The position numbers and the translations under genes were made by a program. The notes beneath the pieces are model-generated. The model ran no database searches. It saw nothing but the letters and a program-made list of their open reading frames with translations, and was not told the DNA's origin. Positions 47,321 to 56,257 of a stretch of 60,665 nucleotides of DNA are shown here, one piece after another. The stretch is taken from positions 1 to 60,665 of the forward strand of contig NZ_JOAP01000048.1 of NCBI RefSeq assembly GCF_000720475.1, given 5' to 3'. Numbering within the stretch: position 1 is the first letter of the stretch; every line of letters starts with the position of its first letter. The DNA comes from Streptomyces aureocirculatus (GTDB lineage: Bacteria; Actinomycetota; Actinomycetes; Streptomycetales; Streptomycetaceae).

Positions 47321-48136
47321 GTGGCCGACGTGACCTCATTCATCCTGCCGCACGAACTGGTGGGCGAAGGCACGCACAGAGTCTTCGCCGTGCACGGCTG
47401 GTTCGCGGACCGCTCGGCGTACGCGCCGCTGCTCGCCGACCTCGACACCGGCGCCTTCCAGTACGCCCTGGTGGACCTGCGCGGGTACGGCGAGGCGCAG
47501 GACGCCGTCGGCTCGTACACCACCGCCGAGGGCGCCGCGGACCTCCTCGACCTGGCCGACCGGCTCAACTGGGAACGGTTCTCCCTGGTGGGGCACTCCA
47601 TGGGCGGCAGCGTGGCGCAGTGCGTGACGGCGCTCGCGCCGCACCGGGTGCGGCGGCTCGTGGGCGTCTCACCGGTGCCCGCGTCGGGCCTCCCGCTGGA
47701 ACCCGAGGCGTGGAAACTGTTCTCCTCGGCCGCGCACCGGCCGGAGAACCGGCGCGCCATCATCGACATGACGACGGGCGGCGTACGCCCCGCCGCCTGG
47801 CTCGACCGCATGGTGGCCCGCTCCCTTGCGTGCAGCGACGCCAAGGCGTTCCGCGCCTGGCTCGACTCCTGGACGGGCGACGACTTCCACGAGCGGCTCC
47901 AGGGCTGCCGGGTGCCCGCGCTCGCCGTCACGGGCGCGCTCGACCCGGCGCTTTCGGCGGCGGTGATGCGGCAGACGTGGCTGACGTGGTTCACGCGCGG
48001 CCAGCTCGTGGACCTGCCGGGCGCCGGGCACTACGCGATGGACGAGGCGCCGCTCGACCTGATCCGTGCCGTCGAGGACTTCCTGCGGGCGGACGACGGC
48101 ACGCCGGAGCCCGCACCGGCGCGGCCCGGCTCCTGA
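47321..48136 (+). CDS. Alpha/beta hydrolase
   Basis: A 271-residue hydrolase: oxyanion region VHGWFADRSAY, nucleophile elbow GHSMGGS, acid in TGALDPAL and His in GAGHYAMDEAP. GTG 47321 is a choice; GTG 47330 is also possible and neither has a strong ribosome site. The P450 gene starts 18 bases downstream, so the two may be co-transcribed. Substrate unknown. Confidence 0.88.
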   Translation: MADVTSFILPHELVGEGTHRVFAVHGWFADRSAYAPLLADLDTGAFQYALVDLRGYGEAQDAVGSYTTAEGAADLLDLADRLNWERFSLVGHSMGGSVAQCVTALAPHRVRRLVGVSPVPASGLPLEPEAWKLFSSAAHRPENRRAIIDMTTGGVRPAAWLDRMVARSLACSDAKAFRAWLDSWTGDDFHERLQGCRVPALAVTGALDPALSAAVMRQTWLTWFTRGQLVDLPGAGHYAMDEAPLDLIRAVEDFLRADDGTPEPAPARPGS

Positions 48137-48154
48137 CCCGGCGGCCACCCGCCC

Positions 48155-49594
48155 ATGTCCCTACCCTCGCCCCCGCCCGGCGAAGACCTGCCGCCCCCGG
48201 CCTCGACCCCGACCCCGAGACCCACTCAGGGCCCGACCCCGGGCCAGGCCCCGGGCCAGGACTCCGCCGCCGTACCCGTACGCGACCCCGCCCCCACCAC
48301 CCCCGTACCCGACGTCTTCGACCCCCGTATCTACGCCGACTCCGTCCCGTACGACCGCTACCGCGTCCTGCGCGACCACCACCCGGTCGCCCGGCAGGAG
48401 GAGGCGGTCGTGCTCGGCTGGCCCGCCGGGCCCGGTTTCTGGGCGGTCACACGGCACGCGGACGTGACGGCCGTGCTCAGGGACGCGACGACGTACTCCT
48501 CGTACCTGGGTGCCACCCAGATCCGCGACCCGGACCCGGCGGACCTGCCGTTCATCCGCCGCATGATGCTCAATCAGGACCCGCGCCCCGGCGCGCGCTC
48601 CCGCGCACGCGGCGGGAACTCCACCGGCCATCACCGGCTGCGCGCCCTGCTCGGCGGGGCGTTCACGCCGCGCCGTGTCGCCAGGTTCGCGACCGTCGCG
48701 CGCGAGCGCGCGAGGGGTCTGCTGACCGCGGCCGTCGCACAGGCCCGCGCCGGGGACGGCACCTGCGACCTCGTCGCCGCGGTCACCGACGACTACGCGC
48801 TCCTGAATCTCGCGGATCTGCTGGGCGTGCCGGAGAGCGACCGCGGCCTGCTGCTGCACTGGACGCGGCGTGTCATCGGCTACCAGGACCCTGATGAGGC
48901 GGCGGGGGCGGGCGGGACGGTGCTCGGCCCGGACGGGCGGCCGGTGAATCCGCGCTCACCGGCGATGCTGGCCGACATGTTCGCGTACGCGGGCCGCCTG
49001 GCCGCGTACAAGCGGCGCCACCCCGGTGACGACGTCATGACGGCGCTGGCGACCACGCCCGGGCTGACCACCGCCGAACTGGAGATGTCCTTCTTCCTCC
49101 TGACGGTCGCGGGCAACGACACGGTGCGCGGCGCGGCACCCGGCGGCGCCCTCGCGCTCGCCGAGCACCAGGACGAGCTGCTCGGACTGCGGACGGGCGC
49201 GGTCCCGCTGCCCGGTGCCGTCGAGGAACTGCTTCGCTGGCACCCTCCGGTGCTGAGCTTCCGGCGGACGGCGGCCAGGGACACGGAACTGGGCGGGCGT
49301 CACATCCGGCGCGGCGACAAGGTGGTGGTCTTCCACGCCGCGGCGAACCGCGACGAGCGGGTGTTCGCGGAGCCGGACCGGCTCGACCTGACGCGGACGC
49401 CGAACCCGCACGTGTCGTTCGGCGACGGCCCGCACCTCTGCCTGGGAGCACACTTCGCACGCCTGCAACTCGCCACCTTCTACGCGGAGTTGCTGGCAGC
49501 CACTCCCGTCCTGCGGCCCGCGGGGGCACCGCGCCGCCTGGTCTCGCACTTCATCAACGGCCTCAAGACACTGCCCGTGCGCCTCGCCGACTGA
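48155..49594 (+). CDS. Cytochrome P450
   Basis: A 479-residue haem monooxygenase with a Pro-rich 50-residue leader. Landmarks: I-helix AGNDTVRGA, K-helix EELLR, and haem loop FGDGPHLCLGAHFAR with C429. The segment GATQIRDPDPADLPFIRRMMLNQDP resembles the CYP124/125/142 group that oxidises steroid side chains and branched lipids. An insertion (PGARSRARGGNSTG) separates NQDP from the HHRLRAL helix, where the group normally has only a few residues. Probable partner ferredoxin genes are not seen here. Confidence 0.9.
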   Translation: MSLPSPPPGEDLPPPASTPTPRPTQGPTPGQAPGQDSAAVPVRDPAPTTPVPDVFDPRIYADSVPYDRYRVLRDHHPVARQEEAVVLGWPAGPGFWAVTRHADVTAVLRDATTYSSYLGATQIRDPDPADLPFIRRMMLNQDPRPGARSRARGGNSTGHHRLRALLGGAFTPRRVARFATVARERARGLLTAAVAQARAGDGTCDLVAAVTDDYALLNLADLLGVPESDRGLLLHWTRRVIGYQDPDEAAGAGGTVLGPDGRPVNPRSPAMLADMFAYAGRLAAYKRRHPGDDVMTALATTPGLTTAELEMSFFLLTVAGNDTVRGAAPGGALALAEHQDELLGLRTGAVPLPGAVEELLRWHPPVLSFRRTAARDTELGGRHIRRGDKVVVFHAAANRDERVFAEPDRLDLTRTPNPHVSFGDGPHLCLGAHFARLQLATFYAELLAATPVLRPAGAPRRLVSHFINGLKTLPVRLAD

Positions 49595-49683
49595 GCGTCG
49601 GATACGGTGCGGAAAGATCATCCGCACCATGAAAAACGCCGGGCGCGGAACATCCCGAACGACGCGGAAGCGAGAAGCCGGCC

Positions 49684-50943
49684 ATGTACGCGGCAGCCGA
49701 GGACGAGTACCACGACGACGTGTTCCCGGTCGTCCCGGCGCCGCGGGACGGCTCCCGCTGGCAGGCGCCCGCCGACCTGGAGGAGCACCTGTACGAGCTG
49801 GCCGAGGCGGAGGACGGCTACGCCTACCTGCGCGCGCTCGCCGTGGAGGGCCTCTACCGCCCGGTGCCGCTCACCGACTTCGCCGCGGCGCCTGACGCGC
49901 CGCCGCTGTTCAGCGTCGAGGTCCCCGACGGCCGCAGGGTGGCGCAGATGTACACGGCCGGGCTCCTGCCGCGTCCGCACCCCGACGTCGTCTACGAGTA
50001 CGTGACCCTCGGCACCCTCGCGCGGTCCTGGCCCGAGGACATCGACGTACTGGTGGTCAACACGCAGACGCCGTGCGAGCAGTACTACCTGACGACGGAG
50101 GAGGAGCGGCAGGTCTGGGCGGACCTGCACGACGACCACCACAGGCCGGGCCGCGTCGACGACCGCGTGGACACCCGCCGCACGGGCGCGCCGGCGGGCC
50201 TCGTGCTGCACGGCCTGGCCTGCGGCGCCCATCTGTGCTTCGCCAACGGCGACGCCTGGAACACCCTCGACTGGCACGGCGCGGGCTACAGCAACGAGGT
50301 GGCGCGCCTGGAGGAGTGGTGGGGGGTGCGGGGCAGGGAGGAGTGGCGCGAGGTGCAGAAGCGTCTTCTGGGCCGGGAAGTCAGCCCCTGGTACTGGGAC
50401 TTCGTCCTGGGCGCCCGTGCCGCGCTCGCGGCCGAGCGGGGCACGCCCGTGGATCCGGAGCTGTGGCGCGAGCGCGTGGAGTCGGCGCTGCGCGAGCGGG
50501 TGGCGGACGGCGGCGGGCCGGGGACGCCGTGCCTGCCGGGCTCGGACCCGGAGCTGGACCAGTTCGTCGCCGCGCTGCGCGGCCTGGTCGGCAAGGTGCT
50601 CCGCTACGAGGCCCGCTTCCGCGCGGACGGCCTGCTCCCGCCCGGCGGCCAGGTCCGCTCGGTCGCGGCCTGGGACCTCGGCCGCGCGTCGAAGATGGCC
50701 CGCTGGGGCCGCGGCGCCCGCTACGCGTCGCACTCCGAACTGGTCGCCGCCCTGGAACGCACCGCCCACGAGGCCGGGGCGGTGTACACGTCCTGGCCGG
50801 AGTTCTCGGCCGGTTACGTCCTGGGCCGCTGTCTGCACTTCGACCAGGAGGAGTTCGGGACCTGGTACACGACGGTGCTTCGGGCCCACCGATCCCTGAC
50901 GACGGACCCGGAGAGCCCGTGGCTGACGGTGGACTTCCGCTGA
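49684..50943 (+). CDS. DUF1266 domain protein
   Basis: A 419-residue cytoplasmic protein. The second half has the DUF1266 pattern, DWHGAGYSNEVARLEEWWGVRGREEW, then WYWDFVLGAR and, near the end, SVAAWDLGRASKMARWGRGARY. The N-terminal half contains an SseB-like segment (LFSVEVPDGRRVAQMYTAG). Trp is abundant. Function unknown; in Streptomyces, members can sit near polymorphic toxins, but no toxin gene is seen here. Confidence 0.78.
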   Translation: MYAAAEDEYHDDVFPVVPAPRDGSRWQAPADLEEHLYELAEAEDGYAYLRALAVEGLYRPVPLTDFAAAPDAPPLFSVEVPDGRRVAQMYTAGLLPRPHPDVVYEYVTLGTLARSWPEDIDVLVVNTQTPCEQYYLTTEEERQVWADLHDDHHRPGRVDDRVDTRRTGAPAGLVLHGLACGAHLCFANGDAWNTLDWHGAGYSNEVARLEEWWGVRGREEWREVQKRLLGREVSPWYWDFVLGARAALAAERGTPVDPELWRERVESALRERVADGGGPGTPCLPGSDPELDQFVAALRGLVGKVLRYEARFRADGLLPPGGQVRSVAAWDLGRASKMARWGRGARYASHSELVAALERTAHEAGAVYTSWPEFSAGYVLGRCLHFDQEEFGTWYTTVLRAHRSLTTDPESPWLTVDFR

Positions 50944-50992
50944 CGGCGCCCCGGACAGTCCGCGCCGGACTTGTCCGCCCCCCCGGAGTGAG

Positions 50993-51400
50993 TCAGCTAC
51001 CGTCCTCCGACAGGCGCAGCGAGATCGAGTTGATGCAGTACCGCTGGTCGGTGGGCGTCGGATAGCCCTCGCCCTCGAAGACATGGCCGAGGTGCGAGCC
51101 GCAGCGGGCGCAGCGGGCCTCCGTGCGGACCATGCCGTGGGTGCGGTCCTCGATCAGTTCGACGGCGTCGGAGTCCTTCGGGTCGTAGAAGCTCGGCCAG
51201 CCGCAGTGGGACGCGAACTTCTCCTCGGAGGTGAAGAGCTCCGCTCCGCAGGCGCGGCAGGAGTAGACGCCCTTGGCCGTGGTGTCGGTGTACTCACCGC
51301 GGAACGGGGGCTCCGTGCCGGCCTGGCGCAGGACCTGGTACTCGGCGGGGGTCAGTTCCGCACGCCACTGCTCGTCGGGCTTCTCGACGTCGTACGACAT
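50993..51400 (-). CDS. msrB: Peptide-methionine (R)-S-oxide reductase
   Basis: Repairs oxidised methionine. The 135 residues hold the zinc ligands C48/C51 (CRAC) and C97/C100 (CARC), the substrate pocket HCGWPSFYDP and catalytic C122 (RYCINSISL). C66 may be the resolving Cys. It is the likely last gene after murC on the minus strand, 51 bases away. Confidence 0.96.
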   Translation of the reverse strand: MSYDVEKPDEQWRAELTPAEYQVLRQAGTEPPFRGEYTDTTAKGVYSCRACGAELFTSEEKFASHCGWPSFYDPKDSDAVELIEDRTHGMVRTEARCARCGSHLGHVFEGEGYPTPTDQRYCINSISLRLSEDGS

Positions 51401-51451
51401 GGGACATGTCCCCTTCCGGTGCGGTCCGGCCCCGGCGGGGGCCGGGGTGGC

Positions 51452-52858
51452 TCACTTCGACAGTTCGGCCAGGATCAGCGGGCCGAGGTCGGTGACGTCG
51501 CCCGCTCCCATGGTGAGAACGAGATCACCGGGCTTCGCCATTCCCGCGATCACCGCGGGCGCCGTCTCCTTGTCGTGCACGGCGCGCACGTCGGCGCCCG
51601 CCGTGTGGGCGGCGGCGATGATGACGTCGCTGGTCACACCGGGGATCGGGTCCTCGCGGGCCGGGTAGATGTCGAGGACCACGGAGGCGTCGGCGAGGGC
51701 CAGGGCGGCGCCCATCTCCCTGCCGAGCTCCTGGGTGCGGGAGAACAGGTGCGGCTGGAAGAGCACCAGGAGGCGGGCGTGTCCCGCGCCCGCGGCCGCG
51801 GCCCGCATGGCCTCCAGGTCGGCGGTCATCTCCGTCGGGTGGTGCGCGTAGGAGTCGACGACCTGCACGCCCGCGACCTCGCCCTTGAGCTGGAGGCGGC
51901 GCTTCACACCGGTGTACGAGGCCAGGGCCGGGGCCAGCTCGGCGGCCGGGATGCCGAGGGCGACGCCCGCGGCGAGCGCGGCGACGGCGTTGTGCGCGTA
52001 GTGCCTGCCGGGCACGGAGACGGTGAAGCGCAGCTCGGTGCCGTCGATGACGGCGGTGACCTCGCTCTTGAGGCCCTGCGGCGTCACTCCGGTGATCCGC
52101 ACGTCGGCGTCGGCGGACTCGCCGTAGGTGACGACGCGCAGCTCGGGCCTGCTCTTCGCGATCCGCCGCGTGAGCTCCCGCGCGCCTTCCTGGTCGGCGG
52201 CGACGACCAGCGTCCCGCCGGGCACGATCTTGTCGGCGAAGGTCTGGAAGGACTCGTGGATCTCGTCCATCGAGGCGTAGTTGGCGTGGTGGTCCAGCTC
52301 CACGTTGAGGACGATCGCGACCTCGGGGGCGTACTTGTGGAAGCTGCGGTCGCTCTCGTCGGCCTCCGCCACGAAGATCTCGCCGGTGCCGTGGTCGGCG
52401 TTGGATCCTGGCGCGTCCAGGTCGCCGCCGATCGCGTACGAGGGGTGCAGCCCGAGGGAGGCGAGGCTGACCGCGAGCATCGACGTGGTGGTGGTCTTGC
52501 CGTGGGTGCCCGCGACGGCGATCGGGCGCAGGCCGTCCATGAGGGAGGCGAGCGCGTCCGAGCGGTGCACGACCGGGATGCCGAGCTCCGTGGCGCGGGC
52601 CAGCTCCGGGTTGTCGGCGCGGATCGCGGAGGAGACGACGACGCAGGTCGCGTCGGAGGCGAGGTGGTCCGCCGCGTGCCCGATGTGGACCCGGGCGCCG
52701 AGGGCGCGCAGGGCGTCGGCGGTCGCGGAGTCCTTCGCGTCGCTGCCCGCGACCTTCGCGCCGCGCTGGGCGAGGATCTTGGCGACGCCCGACATTCCGG
52801 CGCCGCCGATGCCGATGAAGTGCGGTCGGTCCATGGCGGTGGGAAGGCCGGGGGCCAT
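51452..52858 (-). CDS. murC: UDP-N-acetylmuramate--L-alanine ligase
   Basis: Adds L-Ala to UDP-MurNAc, the first peptide step in cell-wall synthesis. The 468 residues show a Rossmann start (HFIGIGGAGMSGVAKILAQRG), the ATP loop GTHGKTTTTSM, EADESDRSF and the C-terminal ligase domain (DSYAHHPTEM, FQPHLFSRT). ATG 52858 has GGGAGAG six bases upstream; the in-frame ATG 24 bases later is less well placed. It stands alone, away from a dcw cluster, as in other streptomycetes. Confidence 0.96.
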   Translation of the reverse strand: MAPGLPTAMDRPHFIGIGGAGMSGVAKILAQRGAKVAGSDAKDSATADALRALGARVHIGHAADHLASDATCVVVSSAIRADNPELARATELGIPVVHRSDALASLMDGLRPIAVAGTHGKTTTTSMLAVSLASLGLHPSYAIGGDLDAPGSNADHGTGEIFVAEADESDRSFHKYAPEVAIVLNVELDHHANYASMDEIHESFQTFADKIVPGGTLVVAADQEGARELTRRIAKSRPELRVVTYGESADADVRITGVTPQGLKSEVTAVIDGTELRFTVSVPGRHYAHNAVAALAAGVALGIPAAELAPALASYTGVKRRLQLKGEVAGVQVVDSYAHHPTEMTADLEAMRAAAAGAGHARLLVLFQPHLFSRTQELGREMGAALALADASVVLDIYPAREDPIPGVTSDVIIAAAHTAGADVRAVHDKETAPAVIAGMAKPGDLVLTMGAGDVTDLGPLILAELSK

Positions 52859-53062
52859 GTTTCTCTCCCGAGAGGCTGCGACGGTACGTACCGGGCCCAC
52901 CCTAACCGGGTCTCCCCCGGTCGCCTCGGCCACCCACCGGGCCTGGTGTCCGTCCCGCCTCGACGCCGCTCGATCGGCCTGCGGCCCGCCCGTCCTACGG
53001 CTCGCCCTCCCGTCCTGCGGGCCGCCTTCTCGGCTGAGGCTCAAGCTTTTCGGCCTGGCGGC

Positions 53063-53157
53063 CTCGTCCTCAAACGCCGGACGGGCTGAATTTCCCCCGG
53101 GCTGGCTGGATCTCCCCGGACGGGCCGGTTTCAGCCCGTCCGGCGTTTGAGGACGAG
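53063..53157. repeat. Perfect 28-bp inverted repeat of the dispersed element
   Basis: Arms at 53063-53090 and 53130-53157 are exact reverse complements around a 39-base loop. Each arm is the dispersed repeat also seen at 7-31. It lies in a 340-base gene-free gap between murC and the 53198 gene, with no other feature visible, and could form a very stable hairpin in RNA, acting as a terminator or insulator. Confidence 0.92.
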
Positions 53158-53197
53158 CGCGCAGCGCGACAACCCCGGTCACGGCCGAGCGCCGGCG

Positions 53198-53668
53198 CTA
53201 CGTGCTGTGGGCGAAAAGTTTCAGGACCGGCACGCCTACCTTGTGCCGGGCCCGCGAGGCCCAGTCCCGGTGGAAGAACTCCTCGACGAGGTGGGGCTCG
53301 GTGAGCACGATGACCTCGTCCGCACCGACCTCGTCGACCACCTCCTGGAGCACGTCGAGGGGATGCCGCTCGATCAGCCGCCCCTCCGCCGCGCTGCCCG
53401 TCGCCCGCAGCGCCATGAGCGACACCTGGAGCGCCCGCCCCGCGGGCCCCACGGCGTCCTCGCCCTCGGGCACCTCACCCTCGCGGACCGCCTCGTCCAG
53501 CTCGCCGAGGGCCACGTCGTCGATGGCCCGAAGCAGCCGGTCCGCCTGGTCGCCGCGGGGCTGCAAGAGCACCTGGAACGTGACCGGCTCGTCGCCGTGC
53601 AGGGTGCTGACGAATTCCACGTCGGCGGACGTGAGGGCCTTCTCGATCATCAATACGCTTGTGAACAC
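53198..53668 (-). CDS. Conserved hypothetical protein next to murC
   Basis: A 156-residue protein with no signal or membrane segment. The C-terminal half (VLQEVVDEVGADEVIVLTEPHLVEEFFHRDWASRARHKVGVPVLKLF) reads like an alternating alpha/beta fold of the universal-stress-protein kind, with ADEVIVLTEPH in place of the usual nucleotide site. GTG 53668 is the start; no other is available nearby. I recall a homologue next to murC in other streptomycetes. Function unknown. Confidence 0.78.
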   Translation of the reverse strand: MFTSVLMIEKALTSADVEFVSTLHGDEPVTFQVLLQPRGDQADRLLRAIDDVALGELDEAVREGEVPEGEDAVGPAGRALQVSLMALRATGSAAEGRLIERHPLDVLQEVVDEVGADEVIVLTEPHLVEEFFHRDWASRARHKVGVPVLKLFAHST

Positions 53669-53803
53669 GACAGGCGTCCGTCCTTCTCTTCCGTGGCCGC
53701 GCGACCGGCACCTGCGGAAACCATCCTTCCCCCGTCCGAGCCGGGGTCGCGTGACTTAGTGTGCCCCGCGGAAGCGAAACGGAACGGGATATTCCGCTGA
53801 TTG

Positions 53804-54670
53804 TCAGATGCGATTGTCAGATGCCCCGCCGGTACTGTCAGATGCCCGCCGGTACCGCGTGTACAGGAACCCGGCCTCTTCGAGCACGGACGTCAGTACG
53901 AATCGCTCGGGCACCGCGAGCCCGGGGCCGTCCGCGATGCGCTGGGCGCTCCCCGCCGTCAGGAGCGGCGACACCGACAGGCACAGCTCGTCGAGCGCAC
54001 CGGCGGCGACGAACTGGCCGAGCAGCCGCGGCCCGCCCTCGGTGAGCAGTTGGTTCAGCCCCCGCGCGCCGAGCTCCCTGACGACCCGCCCGGGGTCCGC
54101 CCCCGTGCCCTCACCCGCGATCACCACCTCCGCCCCGGCCTGTCGCGCCGCGTCCATCCGGTCGGCCGGCGCGGCGGCGCCGGTCACCACGAGGGTGGGC
54201 GTGAGCGGGGCGGTGAACAGGGGCAGGGAGAAGTCCAGGTCGAGGCCGGCGCTCACGATCGCGATCGCGGGGGCCGCCGCCTGGCCCGCCGCCGCACTGC
54301 GGGCCGCGAAGGCCTCCCGGGCCCTGGCCGGACGGTAACCCTCCTGGCGTACCGTTTCCGCGCCGACGACCACGGCGTCCGCGAGGGAGCGCAACGTACC
54401 GAAGATGCGCATGTCGGTGTCGCTGGACAGGGGCTGGGAGCGGCCGTCGTGCTGGGCCGCGCCGTCGAGGGACGAGACCATGTTGGCGCGCAGCCAGACG
54501 GCGGGCCCGCCGTGGTCGGCCTCGGGGTAGGCGTAGGCGTCGGCGAGTTCGTCCAGGGACCACTCATGGTCGTCCAGGGGCCCCTCGCGGTCCCCGGGCG
54601 CGGCGTCCGGCGCACTCTTCGCCGAGGTCGGCGCGGGTGTGTGGTCGGTCACAGGGAACAGGCGTCGCAT
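53804..54670 (-). CDS. RibD C-terminal-like reductase (pyrimidine reductase family)
   Basis: A 288-residue NADPH-dependent reductase-like protein with the dihydrofolate-reductase-type fold: WLRANMVSSLDGAAQHDGRSQPLSS, VVVGAETVRQEGY and LLTEGGPRLLGQFVAAGALDELCLSVSP. No deaminase domain, so it is not a full RibD. ATG 54670 is chosen. It is divergent from zapE with 47 bases between. The DNA around its stop has three TGTCAGATGC repeats (53800-53855). Confidence 0.88.
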   Translation of the reverse strand: MRRLFPVTDHTPAPTSAKSAPDAAPGDREGPLDDHEWSLDELADAYAYPEADHGGPAVWLRANMVSSLDGAAQHDGRSQPLSSDTDMRIFGTLRSLADAVVVGAETVRQEGYRPARAREAFAARSAAAGQAAAPAIAIVSAGLDLDFSLPLFTAPLTPTLVVTGAAAPADRMDAARQAGAEVVIAGEGTGADPGRVVRELGARGLNQLLTEGGPRLLGQFVAAGALDELCLSVSPLLTAGSAQRIADGPGLAVPERFVLTSVLEEAGFLYTRYRRASDSTGGASDNRI

Positions 54671-54680
54671 GCCGGGCAGT

Positions 54681-54709
54681 CTTACACGGCGCCGATACCG
54701 CTCTACAGT
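54681..54709 (+). promoter_or_regulatory. Promoter of zapE, probably leaderless
   Basis: CTTACA (54681-54686) and TACAGT (54704-54709) are 17 bases apart. The GTG start at 54718 falls where transcription should begin, and there is no Shine-Dalgarno site. Confidence 0.55.
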
Positions 54710-54717
54710 GGAGCACC

Positions 54718-55812
54718 GTGTCAGACACCACCCCTGCCGCCGGGCAGAGCCCCATACCCGAAGCGGTCCCCGCATCCCTGAGCGCCCGCGAGCCGCAGGT
54801 GCCCGCGGACCGGCTCGTCGCCGAGATGGTGCCGCCGCCGCGGTTCGACTCGGCCCGCTTCGCCACCTACGTCCCGGACCCGGGACAGTTGAGCCAGGCC
54901 GAGGCCGTGCGCGTCCTCAGCGGCTTCGCGGAGGGGCTCGGCGGGGCGCACGCGACGGGCGCGGGCAAGCGGCGCTGGTTCGCGCGTGCGAAGCAGTCGG
55001 TGCCGGCCGGGCCGCGCGGCGTCTATCTCGACGGTGGCTACGGCGTCGGCAAGACCCACCTCCTCGCGTCCCTGTGGCACGCCACTCCCGCCGAGCCCGC
55101 GCTCAAGGCCTTCGGCACGTTCGTGGAGCTGACCAATCTCGTCGGCGCCCTCGGTTTCCAGCAGACCGTGCGTACGCTCAGCGGGCACCGGCTGCTGTGC
55201 ATCGACGAGTTCGAACTGGACGACCCGGGCGACACCGTCCTGGTGTCGTCCCTGCTCGGCAAGCTCGTCGAGGCGGGTGTGGCGCTCGCCGCGACCTCCA
55301 ACACGCTGCCGGGCAAGCTGGGTGAGGGCCGGTTCGCCGCCGCCGACTTCCTGCGTGAGATCCAGGGTCTCTCGGCCCACTTCAAGGCCCTGCGCATCGA
55401 CGGCGAGGACTATCGCCACCGCGGTCTTCCCGAGGCCCCGGCCCCGTACTCCGAGGAGCAGGTCACGAAGGCCGCGTACGCGACGCGGGGCGCGAGCCTC
55501 GACGGCTTCCCGCAGTTGCTCGGGCACCTGGCGCGGGTGCACCCCAGCCGTTACGGCGCGCTGACCGACGGCCTCAGCGCCGTGTGCCTCACGGACGTCG
55601 CCCCGGTGCCCGACCAGTCGACGGCGCTGCGCCTGGTCGTCCTCGCCGACCGGCTCTACGACCGCGAGATCCCTGTGCTCGCCTCCGGGGTGCCGTTCGA
55701 CGAGCTCTTCAGCGAGGAGATGCTGAACGGTGGGTATCGGAAGAAGTACTTCCGTGCGATCTCCCGCCTGACCGCGCTGGCACGCGACGCGAAGCCCCTG
55801 GCCACGCCCTGA
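54718..55812 (+). CDS. zapE: AFG1/ZapE family ATPase
   Basis: A 364-residue P-loop ATPase associated with cell division and oxygen-limited growth in proteobacteria. Walker A is GGYGVGKTH, Walker B LLCIDEFEL, and the sensor region ATSNTLPGKLGEG. The C-terminal part has YDREIPVLASGVPFDELF and KKYFRAISRL, typical of the family. The N-terminal 40 residues are low-complexity. Confidence 0.9.
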   Translation: MSDTTPAAGQSPIPEAVPASLSAREPQVPADRLVAEMVPPPRFDSARFATYVPDPGQLSQAEAVRVLSGFAEGLGGAHATGAGKRRWFARAKQSVPAGPRGVYLDGGYGVGKTHLLASLWHATPAEPALKAFGTFVELTNLVGALGFQQTVRTLSGHRLLCIDEFELDDPGDTVLVSSLLGKLVEAGVALAATSNTLPGKLGEGRFAAADFLREIQGLSAHFKALRIDGEDYRHRGLPEAPAPYSEEQVTKAAYATRGASLDGFPQLLGHLARVHPSRYGALTDGLSAVCLTDVAPVPDQSTALRLVVLADRLYDREIPVLASGVPFDELFSEEMLNGGYRKKYFRAISRLTALARDAKPLATP

Positions 55813-55827
55813 CGCCCCCGGCCCGGG

Positions 55828-56132
55828 GGTGCGCCCTCTTTTCGGCTGCGGATCCGCTCGGGCTGATCGCGCCGTTCCCCGCGCCCCTGACGGGGCCCAC
55901 CGCCCACCGTCGGCCGGACGTATCCCCGAAGGGGCACGCGGGTGCGCACTCTTTTCGGGTGCGGATCCGCTTGCGCTGGTCGCGCCGTTCCCCGCGCCCC
56001 TGACGGGGCCCACCGCCCACCGTCGGCCGCACGTACCCCCGAAGGGGCACGCGGGTGCGCACTTGACGGGGCCCGTCGGCCACCGTCGGGCGGACGTGCC
56101 CCCGAAGGGGCGCGGGGAACTGCGCGACCAGC
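55828..56132. repeat. 113-bp tandem repeat with an internal inverted repeat
   Basis: Copies begin GGTGCGC at 55828, 55941 and 56054; the period is exactly 113. The third copy lacks about 50 central bases. Near the end, 56107-56132 is the near-perfect reverse complement of 55975-56000 (one mismatch), so the element can fold back on itself. It fills most of the 445-base gap between zapE and the PhoX-like gene. The element's GGGGCGCGGGGAACTGCGCG core is, from memory, common between genes in Streptomyces. Confidence 0.85.
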
Positions 56133-56257
56133 CACGACGTGCCCGCAGGGGAAAGATCCGCCCCGCGGGGCCGGGGCCGCGTTCAAACTCTCGTGCGAGG
56201 CAGCCCTGCGTGATACACACATGCGGGTCAGTTCCTGTCCGCCAGCAGGAGGTTGCC

